The notes beneath the pieces are model-generated. The model was not told the origin of the DNA. It saw only the letters and a program-made list of their open reading frames with translations, and searched no databases. Positions 9,960 through 22,724 of a stretch of 64,000 nt of DNA are shown here, piece by piece. Within the stretch, counting starts at the first letter, position 1, and every line of letters starts with the position of its first letter. This DNA comes from Pomphorhynchus laevis (Eukaryota; Acanthocephala; Palaeacanthocephala; Echinorhynchida; Pomphorhynchidae): positions 45,642 through 109,641 of the forward strand of contig WNNJ02001459.1 in the NCBI GenBank assembly GCA_012934845.2, in the 5' to 3' direction. The translations under genes were made by a program, and so were the position numbers.

Positions 9960-10930
9960 TTGTGCCATTTAAATATTAAATATCAAATTAATTTACCGCT
10001 CATATAAAAAATAAATTATACAACTTATGCTCACCTTTTAGATAAACGGCGAGCATAAGCTCTAGCTCAGATGCTAAGATCTGTCACTCCACAAATAGTG
10101 GCCATATGAATATAACTAATAATGGAGTAGTAAATGTGATAGAAATGACATTACTTTTTGAGTATTACACACGAACAGGACGTTTAAACCTGAATGATTT
10201 TTTACAATCTTCGTCAATAAGGTTAACGCTGAATTAAGTAGGCAAACAACGGCGGAGACATAAGACCTCAGAATTCTTGATGCTTAGACTGAGCGCTTAC
10301 ATCCAACGGGCTATGCTAGCTGCGTTTTGGGTACAGTTGAAATGACGGGGGATCAACAGAATTTGGATGCTATGCATTATTTATAGTTTTTATTCACAGA
10401 AAAACGTGTATTAATTAAAAATTTAAAAATTAAAAGACAATTATATTGTTTCATTGAATTCGCTTGATTTTTTGATTGCGCAAACAATTTGTGTCATTTA
10501 AATATCTAATGTCCAATTAATTTACTGATCATATTGAAAAGTATATTATAAAGTTGAAACCTAACGAAATATGTTCAACATTAAATATTTTATTAAAAAA
10601 TGTTTTACGCTAAATATTATTCGTTTCTTATACATCAAAACTTGTAATAACATATTCCTTTTCGTTTACACTCTATTAATATATTACGGTCAAGTAAATG
10701 TTGTCAACTTATTAAATAGTAAGAAAATTTGTTGACCTAGAATAATCTGAGATGTTTGACTATTTATAATTTGAAATATATTATTTTTTGTAAAATATTG
10801 ATTGCATTTATTGTGTGTCAAGATCGATACTTCGTTCAAATGTTACATCCATGAATTTTATATACCGTGTTAAGGCTCCTTACCTAACTCATCTGTAAAT
10901 GAACACACTATTTGTATATCTTTGTTTTAT
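9960..10930. other. Intron, no identified feature
   Basis: The 10030-10370 part is less AT-rich than its surroundings and might be an old transposon remnant, but no frame, terminal repeat or known motif is visible in it. Confidence 0.35.
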
Positions 10931-10946
10931 ATCCTTAAAATTGTAG

Positions 10947-11018
10947 TTCACTTTCTGGCAACGTAATTGAAGAATTGAATTTCGCAATATTTAAATTTAT
11001 TCCCAATCTTCATTATTT
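10947..11018 (+). CDS. LRR exon 4
   Basis: A 72-bp exon between TTGTAG and GTAAGT. It reads SLSGNVIEELNFAIFKFIPN then LHY, a textbook 24-residue LRR once the split Leu codons are added. Confidence 0.8.
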
Positions 11019-11216
11019 GTAAGTACAAATTTTTTATATACTTGTTATTTAAAATATAAATTTAAAAATGCTAATTTACGAAATACAACACTCGCTTACT
11101 TTCTATTTGAACTAAAATGAGACACTTTCTTGAACCATTCCAAGCTGAGGTATTTGATGTTGTATTATACAAGAATAATAGTATATTATTCTTGATCAGA
11201 TTATTCTGGTTTTACT

Positions 11217-11694
11217 TTAAAAAAGTTTTTTAATGCACACAGACTGTGTGATTATAAGTCCACAAAAGCGATACAGATTGAAAACAAAAGTTACTCGTAT
11301 AAAAGCATTGAACGTAGTTGCTGTTTGAAAAAGGGGAGTGAGGATGGATATCGAACGTGATCGGGTAGTGAATTCTAAAGTAGAGGAGCAGCAATATGTA
11401 GAAATCGACGGCAGAAGTTGGTTGAGTGTAGAGGTACGTGTAGCAGTATAGAAGCACATGAACGTAGGTGAGTAGAAAGAGAGTAATATTCACTTAGAGT
11501 TGGTTGATAGAGAAAAGAAGATAATTGCAATGAAGAAGGCGATAAATTAGACAAAGAAGACGAAAACGAAAGCGGTGTTCAATACTTAGCCATCCAAGTT
11601 TTGATAAATAAAAGGAGATATGATCGTATTTACGAAGTCGAAAGAGGATGAGCACAACAGTGTTAATGAGGCGGAGAGATACTAAGAGAACCAA
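11217..11694 (-). pseudogene. LINE ORF2 C-terminal remnant
   Basis: The minus-strand frame 11694-11494 reads INTVVLILFRLRKYDHISFY and SKLGWLSIEHRFRFRLLCLI, homologous to the ORF2 tail at 658-1038. Frames at 11493-11217 continue toward the C-terminus but are shifted and barely recognisable. Confidence 0.7.
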
Positions 11695-11937
11695 GCTAAT
11701 GCATACGAAACTAAGTCATAATGATAGCGAAGACGAGAAAGAAGGATTTTGTAATCGTCAATGTCGAATGCAGATGAAAGATCGAGCGATATTACCACAC
11801 TACAAAGTTCTTTAACTCGTGTGGAAAGCATTTGAGAAAATACTTTATGCATGCTAGTTTAATGGAATAATCGGAGGGGAATGCAGATTGAAAAGAATAG
11901 TAGAGCTGCGGTGAAGATAGATATCTATTGATATGAT

Positions 11938-12294
11938 CTAAGACAAGGTTTTCAAGAATTTTAGATACAGTTGGTTGAATTGATATTGGGCGATAAGATG
12001 AAGGAAGATAGAGGTCAAGAGATGTCGTTTTAAGTAGTGAACAAACAATGAATGCTTTCTAAAGAACAAGAAATATTTCATTCCGGATCGACAATTTAAG
12101 GAGTCTCTTAAGAAAAGGTGTGAAGTAAGTGTACAAAAATTTGAGAATTCGAGTATGGATGGAAACAGCAGGAGAGAACTTACACGGTGACGAAACAAGA
12201 AAGCAAGATGCCAACTTTCAGTGCTTGTAAGTATGTAAAAGTGCTCATGGATACGAATTGACGGGATACAAGAAATATGTGAAAGGACGATCAT
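11938..12294 (-). pseudogene. LINE reverse transcriptase remnant
   Basis: A minus-strand open frame in the position expected for the RT fingers. The FRPISI block is degraded to something like RDSLNCRSGMKYFLFFRK, and downstream there is only weak similarity. The identification rests mainly on its place between the linker and the ORF2 tail. Confidence 0.4.
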
Positions 12295-12480
12295 CGAATC
12301 GATAAGAGAAATTATTTTTAAAATTAGGTAATCGGGAATTGAGAATGATCAAGAGTGGAGATTGTCATGATTGTTCAGTCGCAATACATGTATCGTTGCT
12401 GCAAACGTCATTGTAGGAATCATTGTGCATTCAATTATGCATGCGTAATTGTGCCAGCAGGCAAGCGGACTGACTTGATT

Positions 12481-12813
12481 TCATGCATAGTGCTGTACTG
12501 TTTTGAACTCTATATAAACCTGTAAGGTTTTGGCAAGAATCTGTTTTTCATCGTATTCATTCAACATGTCAAAGATGGCAGATAAGCGAGAAAGTAGAGA
12601 ATTGAGAGTTTTCCATTTAGTTTGAGAGTAAGTAGTGGGATCCAGTTTATTTATCCAAAAACTATGTGCCTTGAAACGCAGAAGTTGCATATGCGAACGA
12701 CAAAGAGCAAAGAATTGGCTACGATAAACGGATGAGTCAAGTTCTGAAGATAATCTGAGATAACGATGATAAATCTGAAAGAACAACTCAGGAGGCGTTT
12801 TGAAGGCACACAC
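12481..12813 (-). pseudogene. LINE ORF2 linker between EN and RT
   Basis: Reads PPELFFQIYHRYLRLSSELD, RSQFFALCRSHMQLLRFKAH and SFWINKLDPTTYSQTKWKTL. The spacing of Arg/Lys-rich helices resembles the region between the AP endonuclease and the RT in CR1/Jockey-type LINEs. No catalytic motif is expected in this part. Confidence 0.5.
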
Positions 12814-13230
12814 TAAGAGTCGAACAATGTTGCACGATATTGACGTGATTGAGCAAAGGGAAAAATTTCAACGAAGTTAGAGCAAAATACGTTGTTAAAG
12901 TGGGTACAAAAGTAATTGGGTATTGATAGATAGAAGAAGGATATATTAACGGATAGCGGTTGATATGAGAGCGAAGAAGGGAAAGATCGAGGAATTTTCA
13001 ACAACGACACGAGATAATTTTTGCAATATTATTGAATTTTAACAAAGGTAGAGAACAGGTAACAAAGAAGTGATCTGATAGAACAGGATCATATATACAT
13101 AATGAAGACGACAAGGCGAGACACGAAGGTATGACAACGATATAGAGAGAGTACTGCCAAGAATATGGGTAGCAGAAGAATAATAAGTAGACATTATTTG
13201 AAAATCAAGATCATTTAATGTATAAATCAT
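12813..13230 (-). pseudogene. LINE AP-endonuclease C-terminal remnant
   Basis: Minus-strand pieces read LNDLDFQIMSTYYSSATHIL and, in a neighbouring frame, YDPVLSDHFFVTCSL. The S-D-H-F/x motif near the end is the conserved catalytic His region of AP-type LINE endonucleases. It is broken by frame changes. Confidence 0.55.
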
Positions 13231-13734
13231 TTTTAAGGCATTGGAATCATAAGGACGGTTTAAGCGTACATTTATATCAGCCAGTTCAACGGAAGGTAAA
13301 ATGTAGGGTAAGATGAAAAAAAGTAAGTCTCACAATTAAAAGAAAAAATATGACAGATGGCACGATTCATTTATGTAAAATAAGTAGATATTAAAAAACA
13401 AAGAGCCGGATTTTACATGGAAGCAAAGTAGTTTAAAAAAAGAGAAACAAGCCGTGACGATTGCAACGGAAAATAATGTTGAGAGAAAGCTACAATATCA
13501 CAATGATTAATTAATTTATTTGAGCCGAAAGATAGTTGACGAGCCTTCCAACCACCGAGGATTTAAAGAATGGAGGCGTTTAATATTATAATACTTCTTA
13601 AACACAATAAATTTAAAGATTTATAAAAAATAAAATCATTTACTGAATCAACCTTGTTACTATGAGAGCGATATGTAAGACGGTCAATTTCCAAGAACAC
13701 TTGTGAAGCAGAAGTGTTTAGTCAATTAGATAAT

Positions 13735-14060
13735 ACAATGGAAGATTTACTGGAAGATTTCCTAAATGATTTACTGAATGCTTTACTGGAGAATTTACCG
13801 AAGGCTTTACTTGATAGTTTACTGGAGGATTTACTGAAGGATGATGATTAACCGGATGATTAACTGAAGGATTTACTGAAGTATTTATTGAAATATTTAC
13901 TATATGATTGATTAACTGAAGGAAATACTGGAAGATTTACTGAATGATTTAATAAATGATTTGCTGAAGGATTTACTGGGGGTAAACTGGATGATGTCCT
14001 GGATGGTAGACTGTGTGATTTACTGGAGGATTTACTGAAGGATTTACTGGATTTAAATGC
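13735..14060. repeat. Degenerate 12-15-bp minisatellite
   Basis: More than fifteen imperfect copies of a unit close to GATTTACTGAAG. Read on the minus strand it gives a low-complexity Ser/Lys/Phe frame (13860-14072) that is unlikely to be a real protein. Confidence 0.85.
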
Positions 14061-14134
14061 TTCAATAGTCAAATGTGAAAGCTGGATAAATTCGAAGTGT
14101 TGTTATTATCTAAGTATGTTTTCAGTTGACTTGC

Positions 14135-14446
14135 TTAGATAGCCATATTATTACGTATAATGAAAGTAGATGAATAGTCAGTGCTTCGTTTCTCGTTAAG
14201 TTCATCACGAAGAGTTTTGTAGACATCACGTTCTACTGGTGACAGATCAGGAATTAGGTAGACTACGAAAAAGCTAGCTAAATTTCGTAGCTTACTACAA
14301 TAGGAAATTGCTTGACGTGATATCGATTGGTCAGTAAAAAAACAACCACAGAGTAATATCAGTTTGTTTACCTGAAAATTGTTTAGGTTGAAGACACGGA
14401 AATACACCGGATTTTCTACCAGCATATGAAGTTCTTTCCAACGCAT
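14135..14446 (-). pseudogene. LINE ORF1-like C-terminal fragment
   Basis: A 103-residue minus-strand frame whose C-terminal half reads VVYLIPDLSPVERDVYKTLR then DELNEKRSTDYSSTFIIRNN. This pattern, a beta strand followed by PDLSPxER, a K/R-rich helix and a short beta strand, resembles the end of the RNA-binding (RRM-type) ORF1 proteins of LINEs. It lies upstream of the minus-strand ORF2 remnants, where ORF1 would be expected. No CCHC knuckles are visible. Homology is from memory and moderate. Confidence 0.45.
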
Positions 14447-15490
14447 TATTCATCAAGTTTCCAAGCCATGCCGTTTTGTGAACAATATCCACAGATGAAC
14501 TCCTGCAGAAAGAAATCTCTATTGACGCTGCGAGATGCTTTCATATAGGTTACTACAGTTCAACCAGGACTTGATCATTTAATGTCAAGGGTTACATAAT
14601 CAGTCGTATCTAACTCTCCTGTAGCAAACGTACTAGGATCAGTTAAATGCAAAGGAAAACATGTGCTTTGGTGAAAGCTGCTAAGGAGCATAGTCGTGGA
14701 AGAATCGATCGAGTTGTCTATTTACATCACTGTTGGCAACTTGATCATCAATATGTCGGTTGAAATAGCGCTTGTGTGGACAATAACACCTGGATCATGG
14801 CTTGAACCTCTTGGAGCAATGCAATTTGTACAGTTTTGACCCATGCGAACACAAGCGCATGCCTTACATACTGCAAAGGTCTATTACAAGGATAGCATCG
14901 AATATTGATAAATTATGATATGTCATTCAAAGCTGGTGAAAGCTGGACGATATGTGTGTTATACTGTATATTGTAAGTATTTATAACCAAGACAATATTT
15001 TAACCAGTTGGATAACTTACTCAGTGTATTATTACTTTAAAAAATAGATTAATCTCATCCGCTTTGATAACGTTTTTATTGTGTTATATCTTGAGTTTAA
15101 TATGCTTTGGGACAGCAGTAGATCATATATTTTAAATCAAAATATCTATGATGTGGAATATGATATGCCAAATTCGGTAATTATTTTTATATATTGCTTT
15201 AATCTGCTGCATCTCAAGTTTTTCACCTTTTAGTATTATTCGTTACAATTTAAAAAAGGAGGGTGTACAGATAATACTTTATGTGGTTTACTATCAGGAA
15301 TCTTACATAAATAAAGCTCGAACTGATAAAATTAAAACTGTATCTCTAATTAGAAAATAATTTTACACTAAATGTATGATATTTCATTGACTTGTAGATA
15401 TAAAACGAATCTTTGCATTTAATAGCTTAAAATGTAAAAAATGTTAAAACATATAAATTGTAAATCCTGACGATTATGTATTCAAGTGAT
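14447..15490. other. Unidentified intronic sequence
   Basis: 14450-14960 is less AT-rich and has short broken frames on both strands, with no family recognised. It may be the 5' part of the minus-strand LINE. 14960-15490 is plain AT-rich sequence. Confidence 0.3.
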
Positions 15491-15504
15491 TTGTTTTTAT
15501 GTAG

Positions 15505-15576
15505 AAACTTATCATTCAATCGGATAGTGACGATAAAAAGAGCACAACTGCCCACAACGTATAACTTAAAATCCTT
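15505..15576 (+). CDS. LRR exon 5
   Basis: A 72-bp exon between ATGTAG and GTAAGT. It reads NLSFNRIVTIKRAQLPTTYN then LKS, a clear LRR. A minus-strand ORF overlaps it and is its shadow. Confidence 0.8.
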
Positions 15577-15599
15577 GTAAGTTTGCAGCTTTAAGTTAG

Positions 15600-16735
15600 A
15601 TCTATTCACAATTGCTTGTTTATTTATGCAGATATTTTTATTATTTGCATTTATTTCTAAATAAAATACATTAGATAACAAAAGTTTACATATCGTCATA
15701 CTATGTAATAATATTGATCACTTTAAAAATAATTTAAAAAATCTTATTTATACATATCATCCGGAAATTATATCAGTTCAAAATTATATACAAAATTAAA
15801 ATTTAAAAACATTTTTGATCATGGTGAGAACTCATTGTATATACGATTACACTGAATATATTCCCGTTGATTTCGAAATGTTTAAAGTATTATTTTATGC
15901 TTTTATTTTTAAAGATAGACAAATATTAAGAACACAAAATGTGTTTCAGTTAACCGTAATTAATAATTTAATTAATTATTAAATTTATTAAATTAATTAA
16001 TTAAGTGAATTAATTATTTAGATTAATAATTTCTGTCTTTTTTAAAGCAATATATAATATAAATTTATAAAGAACTGTAAATAATAAATCTAAATTATAT
16101 AAAAATATATTAATAAAATATTAAAATAGTAATATAACATATATTATATTATTTATAGTGTTGAAAATGTCGATTAAATTCTTCGGTTTAGCTTAATAAA
16201 TTTATAAAACGAAGAAATAATTTTATTCCAAAGTATTAAAATTCATTACCTCCGACATATTTTACATTAAGCCCAATAATTAAACTGATTTTAAATTAAT
16301 TTAATCATATTTATTTTTAAGATGCAAAATTTAATCAGATCAAAAAACAAGATTTTTGCTTTAATTATTCAAACTTTTTGTTTTAATTTTTGCTTTTTAT
16401 TTTTAAAAATTTGTTCATTAATTTTATAATATAAAATTTATCAAATAAATTATATAATATTTATCATTTTATTTATAAGTTTTATTTATTCCAAATGCAT
16501 TAAATCATTATGTTAATTTTTATAAAGCTTCTATTCTATGAAAATAATTACCACTGACATGAACATTTTCATTAATGTTGATATTTTTCTTTAATTTGAT
16601 TTTTTTCGTCTGTTTTTCTTTGTATAGATTTTAGTATTTTCTATAAATGAGAAAATTTTTGTATCTGAGTGAACAGTTTGTAATTACTCTGACGATTGAA
16701 ATTCATGTATTTGAATTAATACTTGATATTATTTC
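15600..16735. other. AT-rich intron, no feature
   Basis: Long A/T runs with short palindromes such as AATTAATTAATTAAG near 15990. No coding or repeat family recognised. Confidence 0.4.
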
Positions 16736-16764
16736 AGGAGTTTCAGAATATTAGATATTCATGA

Positions 16765-17330
16765 ATTTTCCCAAATATCAGTTAACTGAGTCTACGTATT
16801 TTATATTATTTATAAATTAAAAATATCGGTAATTAAAATTTAAATAATTAAATATAAAATAATTAATAATTGCTAGATTAGATTGAATATAATTCAAATC
16901 AAGTTAATATTGTAAATTGAAATTGCATAAAATCCGATGAATAAGATATTTTTTTAAACTTAAATATATTACAAGATACGTTGACTCATTTAACTGATCG
17001 TATTTATTTAATATAACATACCCGTTATTTCTATGTTTAGACTGTTTAAGATTATTATAAATGTTATAAATGCATCAAGTTTCAATCTACAATCAGATCA
17101 GCCTACTGAGTTTACCTATTTTATATTATTTATAAATTAAAAATAATGCTAAATAAAATTTAAATAATTGAATAATTATAAATAATTAATAATTGTTATA
17201 TAAAAGTTTATATAATTTATATCAAGCTATAATTTATAATTAAAATTAAAAATAAAAGTTAATTTTTATGAATTGATTTACATACGATGTATCAGAATAG
17301 GGATTAGAAGTCATCAGGTGTAATGGTTGT
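16765..17330 (-). mobile_element. Naiad-like PLE 3' ends, mostly minus strand
   Basis: CAGTTAACTGAGTCTACGTA at about 16780 and CTACTGAGTTTACC at about 17102 are reverse complements of the element's end. 17277-17330 is the reverse complement of the segment from CCTGATGAC through the ATTCTGATACATCGT block. A short + copy of the end lies at about 16977. At least two truncated insertions are implied. Confidence 0.65.
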
Positions 17331-17787
17331 AAATTATTGCAAATCCAAATTTTTGTATTTGACAAAAACAAAATGTAAGTTTTTAATTATATTTTCATTG
17401 GTTTAAATTAAAGTTTGTACGAATCCCTTCAAATTATATTTTTAAACATAATTTTTATGAATAAAGCTACAGTTTTATAGAGTATATTCGTGTCAATTCT
17501 ATATAACGTCGACTTTAAATGTGGTAACGTTATTAATGTAGCCAGTTCTATATAACCTCAACATAAAAATGTATTTATGCTATTTAATTTAATTTTGATT
17601 AAAATACGCTTCCAACATCGCCTTCTTTTATATAGTAAATGATCATAACAATTAAAATAACCAATTGATAGGTTCACATTAGCTTACCTATCATAAAGGA
17701 ACATAATAAAAGAGAAATATGTTTTATCATAAAATGATTCTTACGTTAAATTAATTAAAATATTTTATCGTTTGCAAATTATTACAG

Positions 17788-17859
17788 GGATTTAAGAGGC
17801 AACGGAATTCGGTTAATTTCGGATTTCGTCTATCTATTTAACAAGTCCACGGATTATCT
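17788..17859 (+). CDS. LRR exon 6
   Basis: A 72-bp exon between ATTACAG and GTAAGT. It reads DLRGNGIRLISDFVYLFNKS then TDY. It begins with G and ends with CT, as expected for a split Leu at both ends. Confidence 0.8.
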
Positions 17860-18002
17860 GTAAGTCAAATATAAATCGAATACACAAAATACGATTAAAA
17901 TAAATTTTATCTTGCGAATGCTTTTTAAATTATCGTTAACATTGCACAATTATTTACTCTGCGGAATTATGCACACATGAGGATTTATATATTTAGTAAA
18001 TC

Positions 18003-18037
18003 AATCTGGATTTGTCTGCTACAGACAAATCCAGATT
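18003..18037 (+). other. Perfect hairpin followed by a T run
   Basis: AATCTGGATTTGTCTG, a 3-bp spacer, then the exact reverse complement, followed by eight more T. The 16-bp stem is perfect. The layout recalls a terminator or a small foldback repeat remnant; in an intron its role is unclear. Confidence 0.6.
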
Positions 18038-19126
18038 TTTTTTCTTAACTTGTTAACATTCTGATGACAAGCATTAGGTGAAAGTTCTTATTGATATTAT
18101 GTTAATAAATGAAACACGTGATATGTTTCATCAGAAGAATCTTAAACATTTTAAAGATAATCGGCAAATGTTGATAAGAATGCAATTACATATGCGAAAA
18201 TGATCTTGTATACAAAAATCATGTTACGATAGTTAAATCCATCTAAAAAGTAACGTTCTTTTTAGATTGTGATCATTTCATAAAACGTTTTACTTCATAG
18301 TTTGTATGATTGATTGGCTTCCAAGGTTTATTCCTCCTAAATTAAACAATTCATTCGAAATTAGCGTCATTTTTATCACATTATTTAATATTACTTTATT
18401 TGTGCGATCTGGAGATACATATCTCTATATTCAAGCAATTACAATCGGATAAATTATCTTGTTGTAAACTTGTGTACTTATGTTTGCTTAAATATAAGCA
18501 TCTTTTTAAAGAAAATTATAATTTAATTACCATCTTCCCATCTTATAATCATTAGCACAACGAAATCATCAGTCGTTATGATTTTAAATAGCCATCAATG
18601 CATCTTTTAAGTTGTGCTGTCCTTCATTGTGCAACCGAAAAAGAGCACAAGAATGTCTGTCAATCGCATTAGATTTACTGTTAAAGAATTTCTTTGTTTC
18701 TATTCTCAACTGCAATATACAAAACATTATATTAAATTATATTAAATTAATTATATTACATTATATTAAATTCAAAATAAAACATACATTCCAAAATATA
18801 ATGAAACAATATTGTAGTCTATATATCTCCTTTGCACGTTAGTAAAATGAATACATTTCATTCGAATAAGTCTAAAATTTACGGGGTTACACCAATTATC
18901 TGATAGTCGATTCAATTTATTGTGCTTATATTGATGGCAATTTCATTTAATGAAATTATTTTATCGGTTAATAAAATAATTTAATAAAATTATCTATTTT
19001 CATTTATCGGTTTAGTATTTTTAATTTTCGTTCTTTATTGTTTTAATTTTTTAAATAGTTAATCTTTTTATAGTAATAATATAACTATACATTTAAGAAA
19101 TTTGTACAGAACTGTCTTTTTCACAG

Positions 19127-19204
19127 CAATATCAATCGAAATTACTATCCGACCGAAAGACAATTTGCCAATTATCTGGACAATCTGATAATTCAAGAAT
19201 TATG
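19127..19204 (+). CDS. LRR exon 7
   Basis: A 78-bp exon between TTTCACAG and GTAAGT. It reads NINRNYYPTERQFANYLDNL then IIQEL. Its end codon is TG plus the next G, giving Trp, the only non-aliphatic and non-Phe junction in the set. Confidence 0.65.
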
Positions 19205-19739
19205 GTAAGTAATTCATGTAGCATCAAGTTTTATTCTATCGAAGAAGATGCCATGAAAAAATATAGGCAAAACCAGTAAAATAATTACATTTTCAAAAAT
19301 CATATCACTTTCCGATGTCATTTATAACTTTTATTATCATTTTTGCTATCAACATATTGAGTGTGTGCTTACAAGTCCACAAATATGATTTGTGCTTTCT
19401 TCCGGATGTATAATTAATCACAATAAATCCAATTATAAAAGTTTGCTTATTAATTGTTTACTCATTTATGAATATTAAAAATTAAGAGAGTAAAAAAGAT
19501 TATTTATTCAAAGTAATATAATATTGTATGGTTTTCGTTAAAAATATAAGAGACATTAACATATCAACTAGAATGATTATGACAGTCAATGTAATCTCAT
19601 ACTAAAATAATGCTCCGTTGATAGATACTATTCAACTAGCATCATATAAATGCAGAATTTGGGAAGCATCTTGTTATTGATAATTGTATTAGATTATTTA
19701 AATTTGCTCTGCAAGCATTAATTTTGTTTTTGAAACAGA

Positions 19740-20290
19740 AATGTGGGACAGGTCGATTATTTGTCCATGAACAATCCTCTAGCTTTGGTATTAATCGAAA
19801 TCAATGTGAGGATGTGGGAGTCAACACACTTTAAAGGCATGGATGTGGTTTAGACATGAAATAGATATATTGATGATGCATTTATTACTTTGATAAATCA
19901 GTTGACCCTAGCATCTTCTTAAATACACTGAATACTTCTGATAAAGATATTCAATTGACTTTGTCCAAGGAATAAATGATGGATTATCTTTTCTTGATGT
20001 AAATTTAATAAGTACATTTAAAAGTACATTACCAACTAACGCTCCCAAAAAATAAGTCATGATCCTTATATTATGAAATGAGAATCAAACATTACTAAAA
20101 TGTAGCAAATCTCCGCAGCGTTGTCATCATTTTGGAGGGCCAAGGAAATATACACTGGTATTTACAGAATAGAAGAGATGATGCGATTCGCAGTCTTCCA
20201 TTCGCGGTATATGTGGGCATAAAATTCATAATTTTTAAAGCAAATAATGTTAGATCTAAAATAGTAGAAACTATTAACCTCAACTAGAAA
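19740..20290 (+). mobile_element. Decayed Penelope-like RT fragment
   Basis: Around 19772-20030 scattered frames read MNNPLALVLIEI, then RYIDDAFITL, then NDGLSFLDVNLI. These correspond to the PMGGPLSP-like block, the YxDD block and the LSFLD block of canonical Penelope RTs. The lineage differs from the Naiad-like copies nearby. Heavily degraded. Confidence 0.5.
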
Positions 20291-22049
20291 GTAAATACTT
20301 AGAATCTCATATATAGATGAACGTTGAAACAGAAAAATATCAAAAATTGAGCCTTTCCAAATATAATAAACAAAATATTATTGTTTACAATAAGAAAATT
20401 TTGAAATTAAACAATAATTTTAAGATAAAACTGGAACATAATAAAGATTGTTTATATACCAAATACCTTGCGATCAATGCGATTATATATTGGTAAACTG
20501 AACAACGTTCATCAAAACGTATTTATCAACATCAATATTATATTAAAAAAGGAATTGGTTTATGAATTTTATATTAATGCTTTACTAAAAAGTAATTAAT
20601 AAAGCTAAAATTAATAATTAATAATTAATTTTATTCATTAACCTTTATTTGACAGAATTAACAAGAAATGAAATTAACAATCAATTATAAAAGGAAAGAT
20701 CAAATTTATAAAGATATGTATAAAGAATTACTAAATTAAAGGATAACTATATAATAACAAATATTGATAAAGCTAGTAATAACTTTGTCTTCATATGCAA
20801 AAAGCTTTATTATGATATACTAATGAAAGATGTTAATTCTAATGATTTAAATGTAAATCCAACATATGAACGTAGTGAGTTGAGTTTAGAAACAATTATT
20901 ACAAGTCACTGTTCTATAATGAATGAAAAAGGTATAAAGGTTTAATTAGATAATAAAACTATACCTATATTATATTGGAATCCAAAATTACATAAAAATC
21001 CAATAAAACCTAGGTTCATATGTAGTGCGTTTAAATGTACATTAAAACCACTTTCTGTCTATATGAATAAAATACTTAAAGTAATCAAAGCACACTTTAA
21101 AAAATATTGCAAGGTAATCGAAATTAATACTGGTATAAAACACTATTTCAGTATTAATTCTACAAAAGAATTGTTAGAACAAAAAGAATAAATTTTCAAA
21201 ATATAAATACATACGATTTTAGTACGCTTTAAAAGTACTAAATTTTTTAGTACGTACTAAAACGTACGTTTTAGTACGTTTACTTCTTCCTTCTTACGTT
21301 TACTTACGAAAAAATAAATAAATAAATATTTTATTATATTTATAAAAATAAATATTTTATTAATAAATTATTATTTTATTATTTAATTATAATTATTAAA
21401 TAATAATTAAAAAAATGTATAAAAAATTATTTATCATAAATATATATCCATATATACAAAAGTATATATATATGGATACAAAGTTCAACCATCAAGTAAA
21501 TATAAATATATGGGTAAAATTAAACTATTAGAATCTTTAAAAATTTTGATAAATCAAAATTTTTTAAAAGTGAAACAAAAAGAGGATTCTAATGGATGGT
21601 TATATGAGGTTATACGTATCTTTAATATGAGGTAATAGTAGCCCAATTATAGCTGACTTGTTTTTAAGCTTTATAGAATATGAATTTGTTCATAACTGTA
21701 TAAAAACTAAATCTAAACAATATAAATATATGAAATATATGTTTCAATACATTGATGATATATGTGTATTTAATTCTAATAAAATTTAAATTTGTTCAGT
21801 ACTTTGTAAAAAAATCTAAATTATATAAAGATATGAATTATAAGTTTTCGATATATTGATGATAGATGTATATTAAACTCTAACAATTTTTATTCAATAA
21901 GCTAACAAATTTATTCAGATAGTCTAGCGAAAAGTTTAAGCAAGTATATATTCCCACATAAAATTGAGTACTTTGAAAATTAATAAATGTTATATTAGGA
22001 AAAAGATATACATATATTTTCCATTGATACATTCGATGTATTCATTAAT

Positions 22050-22271
22050 CGTTCACGGCGTATAAACATCGAGAAGCAACAAGAAAATGTTAATCACGAA
22101 TTTTCAACTATTTCAATAGTTCTTTTCAAGTGATACAATTAGTAACAAATTGTATCACTTGAAAAGGACTTATTGTTACTAATTGTATCACTTGAAAAGG
22201 ACTATTGAAATAGTTGAAAATTCGTGATTAACATTTTCTTGTTGCTTCTCGATGTTTATACGCCGTGAACG
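22050..22271. repeat. Near-perfect palindrome with 99-bp arms
   Basis: The arms 22050-22148 and 22173-22271 are complementary apart from about one base, with a 24-bp spacer that itself repeats the central ATTGTATCACTTGAAAAGGA segment. It sits exactly where the PLE coding sequence for LIFGERYTYIC would be interrupted. It could be a MITE or a snap-back duplication of the PLE. Confidence 0.9.
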
Positions 22272-22672
22272 ATATACAAATATATGTTATAATAACTATA
22301 ACTCATATCTAACAAAAATTAAACCATCAAGTAAATATAAATATATGGATAAAATTGAATTAATAGAATCCTTAAATATTTTGATAAATCAAAATTATTT
22401 AAAAGTAGGAACATCTATATTTAGACAAGTAAAAGGTGTTTCAATGGGTGGTAATAGTAGCCCAATTATAGCTGTCTTATTTTTAAGCTTTATATAATAT
22501 GAATTTATTCATAACTGTGTATAAACTAAATCTAAATAATTTAAAGATGTGAAAAATATGTTTCCATATATTGATGATATATGTGTATTTATTTCTAGCA
22601 ATTTTTATTCAATAACCGAACGAATTTATCCAGTTAGCCTCATTCTTAATAAAACCAATATTAATGATATAG

Positions 22673-22724
<52 letters not shown>

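Larger units (their letters stand above)
11200..14460 (-). mobile_element. Decayed CR1/Jockey-type LINE, minus strand
   Basis: Read on the minus strand, the order is an ORF1-like fragment (14446-14135), a degenerate minisatellite (14060-13735), endonuclease remnants (13230-12813), the EN-RT linker (12813-12481), RT remnants (12294-11938) and the ORF2 tail (11694-11217). The tail matches that of the LINE at 0-1.1 kb (INTVVLILFRLRKYDHISFY against INTAVRVLFRLRRFDHTSTY). Many frameshifts and stops divide it. It lies in an intron of the LRR gene in antisense orientation. Whether the ORF1-like piece belongs to the same copy is inferred from order and strand. Confidence 0.65.

Noticed and set aside
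13860-14072. Ser/Lys-rich minus-strand protein
   Set aside because: It is a translation of the degenerate minisatellite.
17315-17371. Possible 57-bp LRR exon ending at GTAAGT
   Set aside because: Length and phase would fit, but the start lies in a PLE 3' tail and the peptide (CNGCKLLQIQIFVFDKNK) lacks the LRR pattern.
20095-20283. Minus-strand 62-codon gene
   Set aside because: It lies in decayed PLE sequence, on the opposite strand from the element, with no supporting motif.
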